From NCBI GenBank assembly GCA_002353825.1, contig DEKJ01000051.1:77482-114022 (forward strand): a stretch of DNA of 36,541 nucleotides, given 5' to 3'. Origin of the DNA: Prevotella sp. UBA2725. GTDB taxonomy: Bacteria > Bacteroidota > Bacteroidia > Bacteroidales > Bacteroidaceae. The notes under the pieces are model-generated. The model saw only the letters and a program-made list of their open reading frames with translations. It did no database searches and was not told the DNA's origin. The translations under genes and the position numbers were made by a program. This document shows, piece after piece, positions 17,538 to 26,252 of this stretch (the stretch's first letter is position 1; the number at the start of each line of letters is the position of its first letter).

Positions 17538-19073
17538 CTACTTCTTTTTTATCACTTCATATAGGTCCGTCCTTCTATCCTGCAAATTTCTCGTTGAGCC
17601 ATACGTGTGGAGCTCGGAGAGCTGGCTGAGGTCGACATCCGAGATGAGGATCATCTCAGTGTTAGGAGTAGCCTCGGCACGACGGCCATCGTAAGGGAAG
17701 GCGAAGTCGCAGGGCGTGAAGACAGCCGACTGCGCATACTGCACATCCATGTTCTGCACACGCGGCAGGTTTCCGACACTTCCCGCAATGGCCACATAGC
17801 ACTCGTTCTCGATGGCACGCGCCTGGGCACAGAGACGCACACGGTTGTAAGCGTTCTGCGTATCGGTCATGAACGGCACGAAGAGAATCTGCATGCCTTC
17901 ATCCGCCATGATACGTGAGAGCTCGGGGAACTCGACATCGTAACAGATCAGCACCCCGATGCGTCCACAGTCGGTGTCGAAGGTCTGGATATGGTTACCT
18001 TTCGACAAGCCCCAGTATTTGACCTCATCAGGTGTGACATGCATCTTCTCGTACATGTCCACCATACCGTTGCGGCGACAGAGGAAGCCGACATTGTACA
18101 AGCCGCCGTCCTGTTTGATGTAAGGCATGGAGCCCGTGATGATATTGATATTATAGGTGATGGCGAGCTCACGGAAGCGGTCGCGGATCTTCTCCGTATA
18201 CTGAGCCAGAGAGCGGATAGCCTGCGCCTCACCCATCTTGTTGAACGGAGCCATGAGTGGCGCATTGAAATATTCGGGGAAGACGACGAAGTCGGCCTTG
18301 TAGCTCGACACCGAGTCGACGAAGAACTCAGCCTGCTCCACAAGGTCATCGATATTCTTATACGATCGCATCTGCCACTGCACGAGTCCAATACGCACGG
18401 TAGGTCTGCGTTCCACCTTTTTCTGCGTCTGTGGCGGCTGATAATAGATGTTATCCCACTGCAGCAGACATGCGTAGTGGCACGACTCCTCATCGTTCGG
18501 CAGATAGTTGCGCATGACACGGCGCACGTGAAAGTCGTTGTGTAACTGAAAGTTGAGCACCGGATCGTAGATCTCGCGCGCACGCACCTTCTCGATATAT
18601 TCCTTCGGCCGCATCTTGTCGGCATACTTGTGATAGTTGGGGATACGTCCGCCGAACATGATAGCCTTGAGGTTCAGCTTCTCGCAGAGTTCCTTGCGGT
18701 ATTCGTACATACGTCTGCCGAGGCGGAGCCCACGGTAGTCGGGATGGATGAACACTTCGATGCCATAGAGGATATTTCCGTTTGGATCGTGCGTATCAAA
18801 GGTCTCGTTACCCGTCACCTGCTCATAGGTGTGGTCGTTCTTCACCATGTCATAGTTAACGATGATGCTCAGTGCGCAGCCCACGATCTTGTCGTCGGCG
18901 ATACACACCACCTGACCTTCGGGAAAGATATTGATAAGTTTCTGAATTTGCTCGTGTGTCCAGAAAACATCATGGTCGGCATAGATACGATGGAAAGAGC
19001 CGGCAAGCTGGTCATAGTCCGACATCTGCAGCGTGCGGAGCTCTATCTTGTTGATTTTTCGTTTGGTGTCCAT
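17538..19073 (-). CDS. Fused GNAT acetyltransferase - carbon-nitrogen hydrolase
   Basis: A 511-residue cytosolic two-domain enzyme. Residues ~10-215 are a GNAT N-acetyltransferase with the acetyl-CoA loop seen in VFIHPDYRGLRLGRRMYEYR. Residues ~225-505 are a nitrilase-superfamily amidohydrolase with its Glu-Lys-Cys triad in FPEYFNAP, YEKMHVTPDE and LICYDVEFPE. This fusion is an established branch of the nitrilase superfamily, found in several bacterial phyla; its substrate has not been firmly assigned to my knowledge. It is a single gene, convergent with mfd, with its own promoter at 19103-19135. Confidence 0.93.
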   Translation of the reverse strand: MDTKRKINKIELRTLQMSDYDQLAGSFHRIYADHDVFWTHEQIQKLINIFPEGQVVCIADDKIVGCALSIIVNYDMVKNDHTYEQVTGNETFDTHDPNGNILYGIEVFIHPDYRGLRLGRRMYEYRKELCEKLNLKAIMFGGRIPNYHKYADKMRPKEYIEKVRAREIYDPVLNFQLHNDFHVRRVMRNYLPNDEESCHYACLLQWDNIYYQPPQTQKKVERRPTVRIGLVQWQMRSYKNIDDLVEQAEFFVDSVSSYKADFVVFPEYFNAPLMAPFNKMGEAQAIRSLAQYTEKIRDRFRELAITYNINIITGSMPYIKQDGGLYNVGFLCRRNGMVDMYEKMHVTPDEVKYWGLSKGNHIQTFDTDCGRIGVLICYDVEFPELSRIMADEGMQILFVPFMTDTQNAYNRVRLCAQARAIENECYVAIAGSVGNLPRVQNMDVQYAQSAVFTPCDFAFPYDGRRAEATPNTEMILISDVDLSQLSELHTYGSTRNLQDRRTDLYEVIKKK

Positions 19074-19102
19074 AAATAATTATGATTACTACTATTTTGC
19101 AG

Positions 19103-19135
19103 CAAAGTTAGTGTAAATGATTGACAAAGCAACAA
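19103..19135 (-). promoter_or_regulatory. Promoter of the GNAT-nitrilase gene
   Basis: Minus-strand TAACTTTG (19103-19110) with TTG 22 bp upstream (19133-19135). The start codon follows ~30 bp after the -7 element. Confidence 0.6.
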
Positions 19136-19172
19136 TAAATCATAAAAAAGAGTAAAAAGATGCGTGCAATGA

Positions 19173-19202
19173 TTGCTCGTATTATTAATTTACTTATTTT
19201 TG
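19173..19202 (+). promoter_or_regulatory. Promoter of the coiled-coil lipoprotein gene
   Basis: TTG (19173-19175), 19-bp spacer, TATTTTTG (19195-19202); ~43 bp before the start codon. Confidence 0.65.
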
Positions 19203-19245
19203 CGTCGTTATATAGAAGATTCAAAACAATTAATACTCAATAATT

Positions 19246-20139
19246 ATGAAAGCAAAGAAGATTATTCTTTCAGGCGTGTTGGGGCTCTTCGTAGCCTTTG
19301 GCATGATGAGTTGCCATAATGGTAAGGCTGACAAGATGCAGGCTACCATTGACTCTCTTTCTACCTCTGACAGTCTCCATCAGGAGGATATCAAGCAGAT
19401 GGCCGATTTCGTCAATGTCATGTCAGTCGGTCTCGACAGCATCTCAGCTCAGGAAGGTCTCATCAAGCAGATGGGCAGCCGCGAGGGTCAGATGGACAAG
19501 ACGCAGATGCGTGCCCAGCTGCAGAGCCTGGCTGAACTACTCCGCAAGCAGCGTGCACGTATCAACGAGCTCGAGGCTGAGGTCGCAGGTAACAACTCCG
19601 CTTACGGCAAGCGTATCAAGAAACTTATCGACTATTACAAGGCTCAGCTCGACGAGAAGGATAAGCAGATAGCTGACCTTCAGGCTCAGCTCAACGACAA
19701 GAATGCAAGCATCGCTAAGCTCAATGAAAGCGTGAACAACCTCACAACAAGCAACACGCAGCTACAGAGTACGGTGGCAAGTCAGAGCAAGTCTATCGAT
19801 CAGCAGAAGTCGACAATCGCCCAGCAGGACGAGTCGCTGCACACTGCTTTCGTCGCTATCGGTTCTTCCAAGGAGCTCAAGGCTAAGGGCATCCTCAAGG
19901 GTGGCTTCCTCGCCAAGAAGAAGGTCGATGTTTCGAGCCTCCAGCCCGGCAGCTTCTCAAAGATTGATATCCGCAACTACAATGACATCCGTCTCAACTC
20001 TTCTAACCCGAAGATCATGACGCAGATGCCGTCCGACTCCTATTCGATTGAGAAGAACTCTAACGGTACCTCTACCCTTCACATCAAGGACGTGACAACG
20101 TTCTGGAGCGTCAGCAAGTACCTTGTAGTAAAGCTCTAA
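19246..20139 (+). CDS. Coiled-coil lipoprotein, function unknown
   Basis: A 297-residue predicted lipoprotein (signal peptide with MMSC lipobox at residues ~20-23). Residues ~30-200 are mostly heptad-like helix, including LAELLRKQRARINELEAEV and DEKDKQIADLQAQLNDKNAS, followed by Ser/Gln/Thr-rich repeats (TVASQSKSIDQQKSTIAQQ). The C-terminal ~90 residues form a compact domain beginning FVAIGSSKELKAKGILKGGF, a segment that recurs in Bacteroidota envelope proteins. A structural or tethering role in the envelope is likely but unproven. Single gene with its own promoter and a strong terminator. Confidence 0.85.
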   Translation: MKAKKIILSGVLGLFVAFGMMSCHNGKADKMQATIDSLSTSDSLHQEDIKQMADFVNVMSVGLDSISAQEGLIKQMGSREGQMDKTQMRAQLQSLAELLRKQRARINELEAEVAGNNSAYGKRIKKLIDYYKAQLDEKDKQIADLQAQLNDKNASIAKLNESVNNLTTSNTQLQSTVASQSKSIDQQKSTIAQQDESLHTAFVAIGSSKELKAKGILKGGFLAKKKVDVSSLQPGSFSKIDIRNYNDIRLNSSNPKIMTQMPSDSYSIEKNSNGTSTLHIKDVTTFWSVSKYLVVKL

Positions 20140-20206
20140 CGATTACAGTTAAATCCCTTTGCGGTTCTTATTTAATCGCACGATGATTTAACTTTAATCG
20201 ACTTGT

Positions 20207-20249
20207 GATTTGCATCAAATCGTATTTTGATTTGGTGCAAATCTTTTTT
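20207..20249 (+). terminator. Rho-independent terminator of the coiled-coil lipoprotein gene
   Basis: A 15-bp stem (20207-20221 with 20229-20243; one G-T wobble), a 7-nt loop and a run of six T. A near-ideal intrinsic terminator, 67 bp after the stop codon. Confidence 0.92.
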
Positions 20250-20256
20250 ATGCCAT

Positions 20257-20366
20257 CATATGTGTCGTGTTACCGCCCCATATGTGTCGTGTTACCGCCC
20301 CATATGTGTCGCGATTCCGCCCCATATGTGTCGCGATTCCGCCCCGTCCGTGTCGCAATCACTTTA
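20257..20366. repeat. 22-bp tandem repeat array, about five copies
   Basis: Units start at 20257, 20279, 20301, 20323 and 20345, exactly 22 bp apart. Each of the first four begins CATATGTGTC and ends CCGCCC, and they differ only in the middle (GTGTTA or GCGATT). The fifth is degenerate (CGTCCGTGTCGCAATCAC). There are no spacers, so this is not CRISPR. A two-copy version lies at 28651-28694. The rest of the 20140-20636 gap holds the terminator, this array and the TonB promoter/leader. Confidence 0.9.
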
Positions 20367-20422
20367 CGATAAGCATTAATGAACGTCTTCTCTTTCTTTC
20401 TCAAATATCCCCATTTTTAGGT

Positions 20423-20454
20423 ATTGCAAGGTTCAGAACATGTTGTTAACTTTG
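20423..20454 (+). promoter_or_regulatory. Promoter of the TonB receptor operon
   Basis: ATTG (20423-20426), 20-bp spacer, TAACTTTG (20447-20454), a good -33/-7 match. The inferred start near 20461 leaves a ~175-nt leader. No obvious Fur-like palindrome was recognised. Confidence 0.7.
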
Positions 20455-20460
20455 CAAGCG

Positions 20461-20636
20461 TTTTCAGAATAACACTCTGAAGCATCCTGCTTCAATCTTT
20501 ATAAAGATTGTTTGCACCATAGATTTCAGAAACGGATAAGCGAGAAACAGACATTGCCCGTATCGCATAGCGTGCCAGGCCCGTCGTATAACTGCTCCTT
20601 ATGGTACCACGAAGCTATCTATAATAGCATAATGAT
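20461..20636 (+). promoter_or_regulatory. Structured 5' leader of the TonB receptor gene
   Basis: Successive hairpins: TTCAGA/TCTGAA (20463-20481), GAAGCA/TGCTTC (20479-20493), AATCTT/AAGATT (20494-20509) and GCTAT/ATAGC (20614-20628), the last ending 8 nt before the start codon. The first two share three bases (20479-20481) and cannot both form fully. No known riboswitch consensus recognised. Confidence 0.45.
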
Positions 20637-22838
20637 ATGAATAAGAAACAGCTTATAAGCAGGGGCTTACTGTGCGCCGTCGTCTTTTTGTTAATGGCAA
20701 TGTCGACTCCAATATCAGTCTCAGCCCAGCACAATTTTTCTTCGAGAGAGAGTAACGACTCCTCCATGACCCGTCGCACTCATTATCTGCATGGCGTGAC
20801 GGTGCGCGGAAGTGTTGTGAGCCGTGTCAACCGCTCGGCTTTTGATGCCGTGGCTATCGACACGCGCCGCTTGCGCAACACGAACCTCGACATTGCGCAT
20901 GTCCTCGACCGCGTCTCAGGCGTGAAACTGCGTCAGGACGGTGGCGTGGGCTCGCAGGCAAGTATCAACCTCAATGGCTTTACGGGCAAGCATGTCCGTT
21001 TGTTTATCAATGGCATGCCGATGGATGAAGCTATGAGCTCCTTCAGCATCAGTAATATCCCCGCCTCCCTCGCCAGTCGTGTGGAAGTCTATAAAGGCGT
21101 GGTTCCCGTCAGTCTTGGTGGCGATGCCTTAGGCGGTGCCATCAACATCGTCACGGACAATGCGCCTTCAACCTATGTCGATGCCAGTTACAGTTACGGC
21201 TCGTTCAATACCCATCGTTCCAACCTTGCCTTGGGCTGGACTTCGAAGAGCGGGTTCATGTTGCGTCTCAATGCCTATCAGAACTTCAGCGACAACGACT
21301 ACAAAGTCAAAACGCAATGGACCGACCTTACGACGAACGCCGTGAGCGAGGAGGAAGGCTGGTTCCGTCGTTTCCATGATCGTTACCATAACGAAGCTGT
21401 GATGCTCCAGGCAGGACTCGTGGGCAAGCCTTGGGCCGATCACCTCATCTTCGGCTTACAGTACTCGCATGAGCGCGCGGATATTCAGAATGCCAACCTC
21501 ATGAAGATCGTCTTCGGAGGTAAGTTCCGTAAGAACCGCGCATGGGCACCGAGCCTGATGTATGATAAATACAACCTCTTCACCCATGGTCTTCACCTCC
21601 GCCTCTCGGCACGTTATGATGATGTTCTGACGAACAATGTTGATACTGTGAGCCGTACCTATTCGTGGACGGGTCAGTGGCGACAGAACAGTTATCAAGG
21701 CGAGGGCGTGGCGACCTTGGCTGAGTTTTATGGCCGTACCTTCACGGGTGTGGCTAATCTCGACTATCGCATCGCTGACCATCATTTCTTTACGCTCAAC
21801 GATACTTATACCAATTATCACCGCCATACGACGAACAATGCGGCCAATGCAGCTCAGCAGACGGCTGCTACGTTTATGCGGCGAGTGAACATCAAGAATA
21901 TTCTCGGACTGAGCTATCAGTTTGTACCTGTGGATGCGTGGAACATGGAAGTGTTTGCCAAGCACTACGACACGCGTGTACAAGGCCCTGTGAATACGGC
22001 AGCTTCGTCTTCCCGGGCGGTGTATGAGGAAGAGACGCAGGGCAGTCATGTCTTCGGTTACGGCGCTGCTACGACATGGTTCCTGTTTCAGAAAGACTTG
22101 CAGTTGAAAGCCTCTTATGAGCATACCTATCGCTTGCCGACTGATCTCGAGCTCTTCGGTGATGGCGATTATGAGGAGGGCGATGCTGCACTCAAGCCGG
22201 AGAGCAGCAACAACATCAATCTGAACTTCATCTATCAGCACCATTTCGGCGATGATCATATGTTGCAGACGGAGCTTGGACTGACCTACCGCGGTATCGA
22301 CGATTATATCATCCGCACCATTGGTTCCAAAGGTACGGCTGTGAGCACGAACCACGGCAAGGTACGCGGTTATGGCATGGACTTCGATGCGCGGTATGAA
22401 TATCGGGATGTCTTCACCTTCGGAGGCAACCTCTCGCTTCAGGATTTGCGCGACCGTGAGCATCTCAACTCTATCGGTGCGGAGAGCGTGACCTATGGCG
22501 ACCGAGTACCGAATGTGCCTTATGCGTTCAGTAACATGGATGCGAGCTACACGCTGAAGAATGTCTTCGGACGAGGTAACCGACTGACCCTTGGCTGGGA
22601 CTTCCGTCATGTGCATCGTTTTTATCGTACATGGGCGGGCTATGGTGCCAAGCTCTTTATTCCTTCGCAGACGTTGATGGATGCTAATCTCACTTATGTC
22701 TTCGGTCAAGGACGATACAACATTGCTTTCGAAGCCAACAACTTCACCAATGCCCTACTCTATGACAACTATAGTCTTCAGAAGCCGGGCCGCAACTTCA
22801 GTGTGAAGTTTAGGTATGTTTTTTACAAGAGAAATTAA
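20637..22838 (+). CDS. TonB-dependent outer-membrane receptor
   Basis: A 733-residue outer-membrane active transporter, energised by TonB-ExbBD. A signal peptide (to about residue 30, ISVSAQ) is followed directly by the plug domain: LRNTNLDIAHVLDRVSGVKL, then VRLFINGMPMD and VEVYKGVVPVSLGGDALGGA. A 22-strand beta barrel ends with GRNFSVKFRYVFYKRN. There is no carboxypeptidase-like extension and no SusD partner, so it resembles a siderophore/metal-type receptor rather than a glycan SusC. Two DUF4374-like lipoproteins follow, an arrangement like xusA-xusB of Bacteroides thetaiotaomicron (xenosiderophore uptake). Ligand not determinable from sequence. Confidence 0.93.
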   Translation: MNKKQLISRGLLCAVVFLLMAMSTPISVSAQHNFSSRESNDSSMTRRTHYLHGVTVRGSVVSRVNRSAFDAVAIDTRRLRNTNLDIAHVLDRVSGVKLRQDGGVGSQASINLNGFTGKHVRLFINGMPMDEAMSSFSISNIPASLASRVEVYKGVVPVSLGGDALGGAINIVTDNAPSTYVDASYSYGSFNTHRSNLALGWTSKSGFMLRLNAYQNFSDNDYKVKTQWTDLTTNAVSEEEGWFRRFHDRYHNEAVMLQAGLVGKPWADHLIFGLQYSHERADIQNANLMKIVFGGKFRKNRAWAPSLMYDKYNLFTHGLHLRLSARYDDVLTNNVDTVSRTYSWTGQWRQNSYQGEGVATLAEFYGRTFTGVANLDYRIADHHFFTLNDTYTNYHRHTTNNAANAAQQTAATFMRRVNIKNILGLSYQFVPVDAWNMEVFAKHYDTRVQGPVNTAASSSRAVYEEETQGSHVFGYGAATTWFLFQKDLQLKASYEHTYRLPTDLELFGDGDYEEGDAALKPESSNNINLNFIYQHHFGDDHMLQTELGLTYRGIDDYIIRTIGSKGTAVSTNHGKVRGYGMDFDARYEYRDVFTFGGNLSLQDLRDREHLNSIGAESVTYGDRVPNVPYAFSNMDASYTLKNVFGRGNRLTLGWDFRHVHRFYRTWAGYGAKLFIPSQTLMDANLTYVFGQGRYNIAFEANNFTNALLYDNYSLQKPGRNFSVKFRYVFYKRN

Positions 22839-22840
22839 AT

Positions 22841-22875
22841 CAGTCACAGTCGCATCGAGTCGCAGTCGCATTAAG
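22841..22875. repeat. GCGACT-rich dispersed repeat, copy 2
   Basis: Begins 3 bp after the TonB receptor stop. On the minus strand it reads CTTAATGCGACTGCGACT followed by a second partial unit. It lies within the transcript between the receptor and the first DUF4374 gene. Confidence 0.8.
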
Positions 22876-22911
22876 CACATTCAGTATTACACATAATAAA
22901 CATTCAATATC

Positions 22912-24240
22912 ATGAAAACATTGACAAAAATAGGCTCATGGGGATTGAGCTTAGCCCTCGCTATGTCTGCTGTGGCATGCAGCAGCAGTGATGATGCTAC
23001 GGCGGATAACGGAACGGATACGACAACTGATACCACATCGACGGTATCGGACGACGTGTATAACAAAGGCGGATATTTCATCGCTACGAAGACCGATGAC
23101 GGTACCGAATGGGTGATCCAGGCGAAGAATCTCGATGGTGACCTTCTGCAGAGTAAGAACATGATGGAACTGCCGCAGACGGAGTATACTTGGGTCTTCA
23201 ACGGTCATACCGCTATCGGCATGGTCTATCAGCAGCAGTTCGCAGGTATCGGCTATGGCCTGCGCTATACCGCTGAGGATGCGCCTTTGACGAAGGTTGG
23301 TGAGTTTCGCATCGACTCTCGCTTTACCAACTATGGCTTCTTCAACGGTCAGTTGGTGACGAGTGTAGCCGGACAGACCTATACTGACTCTCTCGGCAAG
23401 ACCCATGATGATGGAGCCACCTTCGCTTTCTATAACTACAATGGCGATGCCGTGACACTTGACCATACCAAAACTATCGCTACAGAGCCCATCGCCAAGA
23501 ACGGTGAGCAGATCACTTTCTCCAGTATCGTAGACAACGGAGACGGCACATTCTTTACAGCTATGGTTGAGAGCGACTTCCATCAGACGGGAACAGGCAA
23601 CGGTTCATCTATCGGCACCGTGCGCTATCCAGACAGTGTGTGGGTGGCAAAGATGGACAAAGATCTCAATGTGCTGAAGATCTATCGCGACAACCGCATC
23701 AGTTATGCTGCAGGTCAGTATCGTTCGCAGGTGTTACGTTCGCTGTGGAAGGCTGATGACGGAACGGTCTATGCTTTCTCCAATTCGTTCAACGACTCTA
23801 CGACGCTCAAGGCCGGTGCTCTGCGCATCAAACCCGGAGCAGATACCTTTGATCCCGATTATTATTTCGATTTGGAGACGCCTGCTGAGGGTTATCGTTT
23901 CCGTCGCGTTTGGCACATGACGGGAAATATCTTCCTCTTAGAGATTTACAACGAGAAGAATATTACGACAATCTCTGCTGGTCATCAGTTTGCCCTGGTC
24001 GATATGGCGAACAAGACTTTCAAATGGGTTACGGGTCTGCCCGCGAAGAATCTCATCACGAGTGGTACGGAAACAGGTGGTGTACCAATGTATCATGACG
24101 GTTCTATCTGGTTGCCTATCACCGAGTTTGGCAAGGATGCTTCAGTATACACCGTCGACCCGCAGACTGCTGTTGCCACAAAGAAATGCACGATCAAGGG
24201 TGCAACGGAGATAAGGACCGTAGGATTCATAGGAGAATAA
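22912..24240 (+). CDS. DUF4374-type (XusB-like) surface lipoprotein 1
   Basis: A 442-residue lipoprotein: signal peptide ending AVAC, then an acidic Ser/Asp/Thr linker typical of surface-exposed Bacteroidota lipoproteins. The mature part has repeated beta-strand blocks such as GYFIATKTDDGTEWVIQAKN and GYRFRRVWHMTGNIFLLEIY, fitting the beta-propeller DUF4374 family. XusB of B. thetaiotaomicron, a DUF4374 protein, binds ferric siderophore beside its TonB receptor; I infer a similar ligand-capture role. It starts 73 bp after the receptor gene and is followed 22 bp later by a divergent paralogue. Family assignment is from recalled motifs, not a search. Confidence 0.8.
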   Translation: MKTLTKIGSWGLSLALAMSAVACSSSDDATADNGTDTTTDTTSTVSDDVYNKGGYFIATKTDDGTEWVIQAKNLDGDLLQSKNMMELPQTEYTWVFNGHTAIGMVYQQQFAGIGYGLRYTAEDAPLTKVGEFRIDSRFTNYGFFNGQLVTSVAGQTYTDSLGKTHDDGATFAFYNYNGDAVTLDHTKTIATEPIAKNGEQITFSSIVDNGDGTFFTAMVESDFHQTGTGNGSSIGTVRYPDSVWVAKMDKDLNVLKIYRDNRISYAAGQYRSQVLRSLWKADDGTVYAFSNSFNDSTTLKAGALRIKPGADTFDPDYYFDLETPAEGYRFRRVWHMTGNIFLLEIYNEKNITTISAGHQFALVDMANKTFKWVTGLPAKNLITSGTETGGVPMYHDGSIWLPITEFGKDASVYTVDPQTAVATKKCTIKGATEIRTVGFIGE

Positions 24241-24262
24241 ACACATTAATACCATATTTATT

Positions 24263-25564
24263 ATGAACAAACTCTTTTTACTCATGCCCGCTGCTCTTTT
24301 GGCTGCGGCAACCTTCACTTCTTGCAGTGATGATGACTCCAACGACAGCAATGCGAGCAATGGTACAACAAAGGTTGATCCTGCGAAAATGTCGTTCGTT
24401 GTAGCTTCAGGTGATCCTACGAGTGACCTTACCGGTGGCGTATACATGAAGGTCTTCTCCGATCTTTCAACAACGAGGGATGGTCAGGTCGTCTATGGCG
24501 ATGCTACCAATGGCACACAGAGCCTTGATGGCTTCACACAGTATGTCTACAACCCCAACACGGGTGTCTATTCCGGTTATATCTATGCCCGCGCAGCTTC
24601 GGCCCAGGGTATCGGTGCCAGTCAGCCCGGTATCCGTTCTTACAAGGTGCGCAACGGTAAGCTCGTGGAGCTCGCAGGCTCTCCTGTTAAGATCGATAAC
24701 TTCGGTAACACGGGTTACTTCGGCGACTATACTTATTCTGCTCAGATCAGCAATCCTTATGTGGAGCGCATCGACTCTACGGGTGCAGGTAAGAACATCG
24801 CCGTGAACCTCCCAGCTTATGCTATCGATGGTACGAACCCGACTATCGGCAACATCATCGATATGGGTAACAACGAGGTGGCTATGGTGCTCAACTACAG
24901 CAACCGTGACTCTGCTGTTGTGGCTTTCTGCGACTATGACCTGAACATCAAGAAGGTGATCTACGACAATCGTATCGGTAACTCGGTAGGTGCACTGCGC
25001 AGCGTGCGTTATGCTCAGAGTGCCAAGGACGATGACGGCAATATCTATGTCTTCAGTGGCAGCAGTGCAACAGACAGTAAGGTAGGTGCCATCCGTATCA
25101 ACAAGGGCCAGGAGACTTTCGACAGCAGTTATAAGTTTGATATCCTCAGTGAGAGCGACGGTTATCGTTTCCGTAAAGTCTTCCATATCAGTGGCGACAA
25201 GTTCCTCCTGGAGTTCTACGCTTCGAAGACAGCCTATGGTGTGATGGATGCCTCCAATAAATATGCTATCGTGGATATGAGCGACAAGAGTCTGAACTGG
25301 GTAACGGGTTTGCCTGATCTCAGCAAATTGTCTACAGGATGGGGTGACGGCTATGATGGTGCTTATTACCTCCCCGTAGCAGCAGGCACGAGCTTTGCAG
25401 GTGGCAGTGGCTCAACAGGTGGTGGTAACAAAGGCGGTTGGACACGCGCTACAAGCGCTTTCACTCCGACGATCTATCGCATCGATGCCAACACGGCAGT
25501 GGCTACTCCGTTCATGACCTTCACTTCCGCTGATCTACTGAAGTCGATACTGATCTTGAAGTAA
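24263..25564 (+). CDS. DUF4374-type (XusB-like) surface lipoprotein 2
   Basis: A 433-residue lipoprotein with lipobox FTSC and a Ser/Asp/Asn linker. It shares with its upstream neighbour the blocks VYVFSGSS/VYAFSNS, GYRFRKVFHISGDKFLLEFY and NWVTGLPDLSKL, so the two are paralogues from an old duplication, now clearly diverged. A glycine/serine-rich insertion near residues 375-395 (FAGGSGSTGGGNKGG) is absent from the first copy. Two adjacent copies behind one receptor suggest two ligands, or a heteromeric capture complex. Confidence 0.8.
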   Translation: MNKLFLLMPAALLAAATFTSCSDDDSNDSNASNGTTKVDPAKMSFVVASGDPTSDLTGGVYMKVFSDLSTTRDGQVVYGDATNGTQSLDGFTQYVYNPNTGVYSGYIYARAASAQGIGASQPGIRSYKVRNGKLVELAGSPVKIDNFGNTGYFGDYTYSAQISNPYVERIDSTGAGKNIAVNLPAYAIDGTNPTIGNIIDMGNNEVAMVLNYSNRDSAVVAFCDYDLNIKKVIYDNRIGNSVGALRSVRYAQSAKDDDGNIYVFSGSSATDSKVGAIRINKGQETFDSSYKFDILSESDGYRFRKVFHISGDKFLLEFYASKTAYGVMDASNKYAIVDMSDKSLNWVTGLPDLSKLSTGWGDGYDGAYYLPVAAGTSFAGGSGSTGGGNKGGWTRATSAFTPTIYRIDANTAVATPFMTFTSADLLKSILILK

Positions 25565-25571
25565 TTTTGTT

Positions 25572-25600
25572 GCAGGGCGGATCCCTGTGGCCGCCCCTGC
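25572..25600 (+). other. Intercistronic GC-rich hairpin
   Basis: GCAGGGCGG (25572-25580) pairs with CCGCCCCTGC (25591-25600) with one bulge and a 10-nt loop. No T tract follows, so it is more likely an RNA processing/stability element or REP-like repeat than a terminator. The core GGGCGG...CCGCCC resembles the hairpin at 8261-8281. Confidence 0.55.
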
Positions 25601-25615
25601 ATTATACAATCAATT

Positions 25616-26209
25616 ATGAAAAAATCAATCCTTTGCTTATTTTCTGCCCTCTTCCTCTCCGCTCCCATGATGGCGCAGAGCACGATCAACGAGGCAGCAA
25701 TACAGAACATCATGACACGCTGCAGCATCCGGACGTTTAAGCAGCAACCCGTGGAAGAAGGTAAGATCGATACCTTGGTCCGTGCGGGTATGGCAGCTCC
25801 TACTTCCCGTGACATGCAGCCCTGGCATTTTGTCGTCATCAAGGACGCAGCAGCACGCGAGAAATATGCTGCTACGAACTCACGCCACGGCGATAAGATT
25901 CGTCAGACGCCATTGATCATCATCGTCTGTGGCGACACGACACGCATGCAGCCGGGTGAGGACCGTGACTTCTGGATAGAGGATTGTTCCGCAGCCTCGG
26001 AGAACATTCTCCTTGCAGCTCATGCTCTTGGTCTCGGCGCTGTGTGGACGAGTGTCTATCCGGAGATGCGTAAGGTCAAAGCCTTCGAGAAGAATCTCAA
26101 TCTTCCTGCTAACCTCATTCCGCTGAACAGCATCATGATCGGTTATCCCGATGAGCCAGCGGATGTGAAAGACAAGTGGGATGAGAACAAGATAACATGG
26201 TGGAAATAA
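25616..26209 (+). CDS. Exported nitroreductase-family flavoprotein
   Basis: A 197-residue nitroreductase-fold protein (FMN-dependent oxidoreductase) with a Sec-type signal peptide, MKKSILCLFSALFLSAPMMAQ. Family motifs: RCSIRTFKQQPVEEGKI, LVRAGMAAPTSRDMQPWHFV, AASENILLAAHALGLGAVWT and MIGYPDEP. Most nitroreductases are cytosolic, so the signal peptide is notable: FMN would have to be loaded outside the cytoplasm. It is fourth in the TonB-DUF4374 operon, 51 bp after the second lipoprotein, and is followed by a strong terminator. A paralogue lies at 30390-31577. Likely role, by inference: reduction of an imported chelate or aromatic. Confidence 0.88.
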   Translation: MKKSILCLFSALFLSAPMMAQSTINEAAIQNIMTRCSIRTFKQQPVEEGKIDTLVRAGMAAPTSRDMQPWHFVVIKDAAAREKYAATNSRHGDKIRQTPLIIIVCGDTTRMQPGEDRDFWIEDCSAASENILLAAHALGLGAVWTSVYPEMRKVKAFEKNLNLPANLIPLNSIMIGYPDEPADVKDKWDENKITWWK

Positions 26210-26220
26210 TTCATATAAAA

Positions 26221-26252
26221 TTTGCAAAATAACAGTCTTCGTATTAAACTTG
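26221..26252 (+). promoter_or_regulatory. Possible promoter embedded in the terminator hairpin
   Basis: TTTG (26221-26224), 20-bp spacer, TAAACTTG (26245-26252; one mismatch to TAnnTTTG). The -7 element lies in the loop of the terminator at 26231-26267. It is the only promoter-like sequence seen before the esterase fusion gene. Confidence 0.35.

Noticed and set aside
17948..18625. Minus-strand open frame in a second frame of the GNAT-nitrilase gene
   Set aside because: Arg/Ser/Cys-rich translation typical of an out-of-frame reading; the true frame has all catalytic residues.
20257..20366. CRISPR-like array
   Set aside because: The 22-bp units are directly adjacent with no spacers, and no cas genes are present.
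20267..20449. Small plus-strand open frame across the 22-bp repeats
   Set aside because: It is a by-product of the repeat (recurrent PYVC/PICV-like residues), with no start-site support.
21456..22709. 417-residue minus-strand open frame inside the TonB receptor gene
   Set aside because: Antisense shadow of a codon-biased gene; no recognisable domain, and the plus-strand protein is complete.
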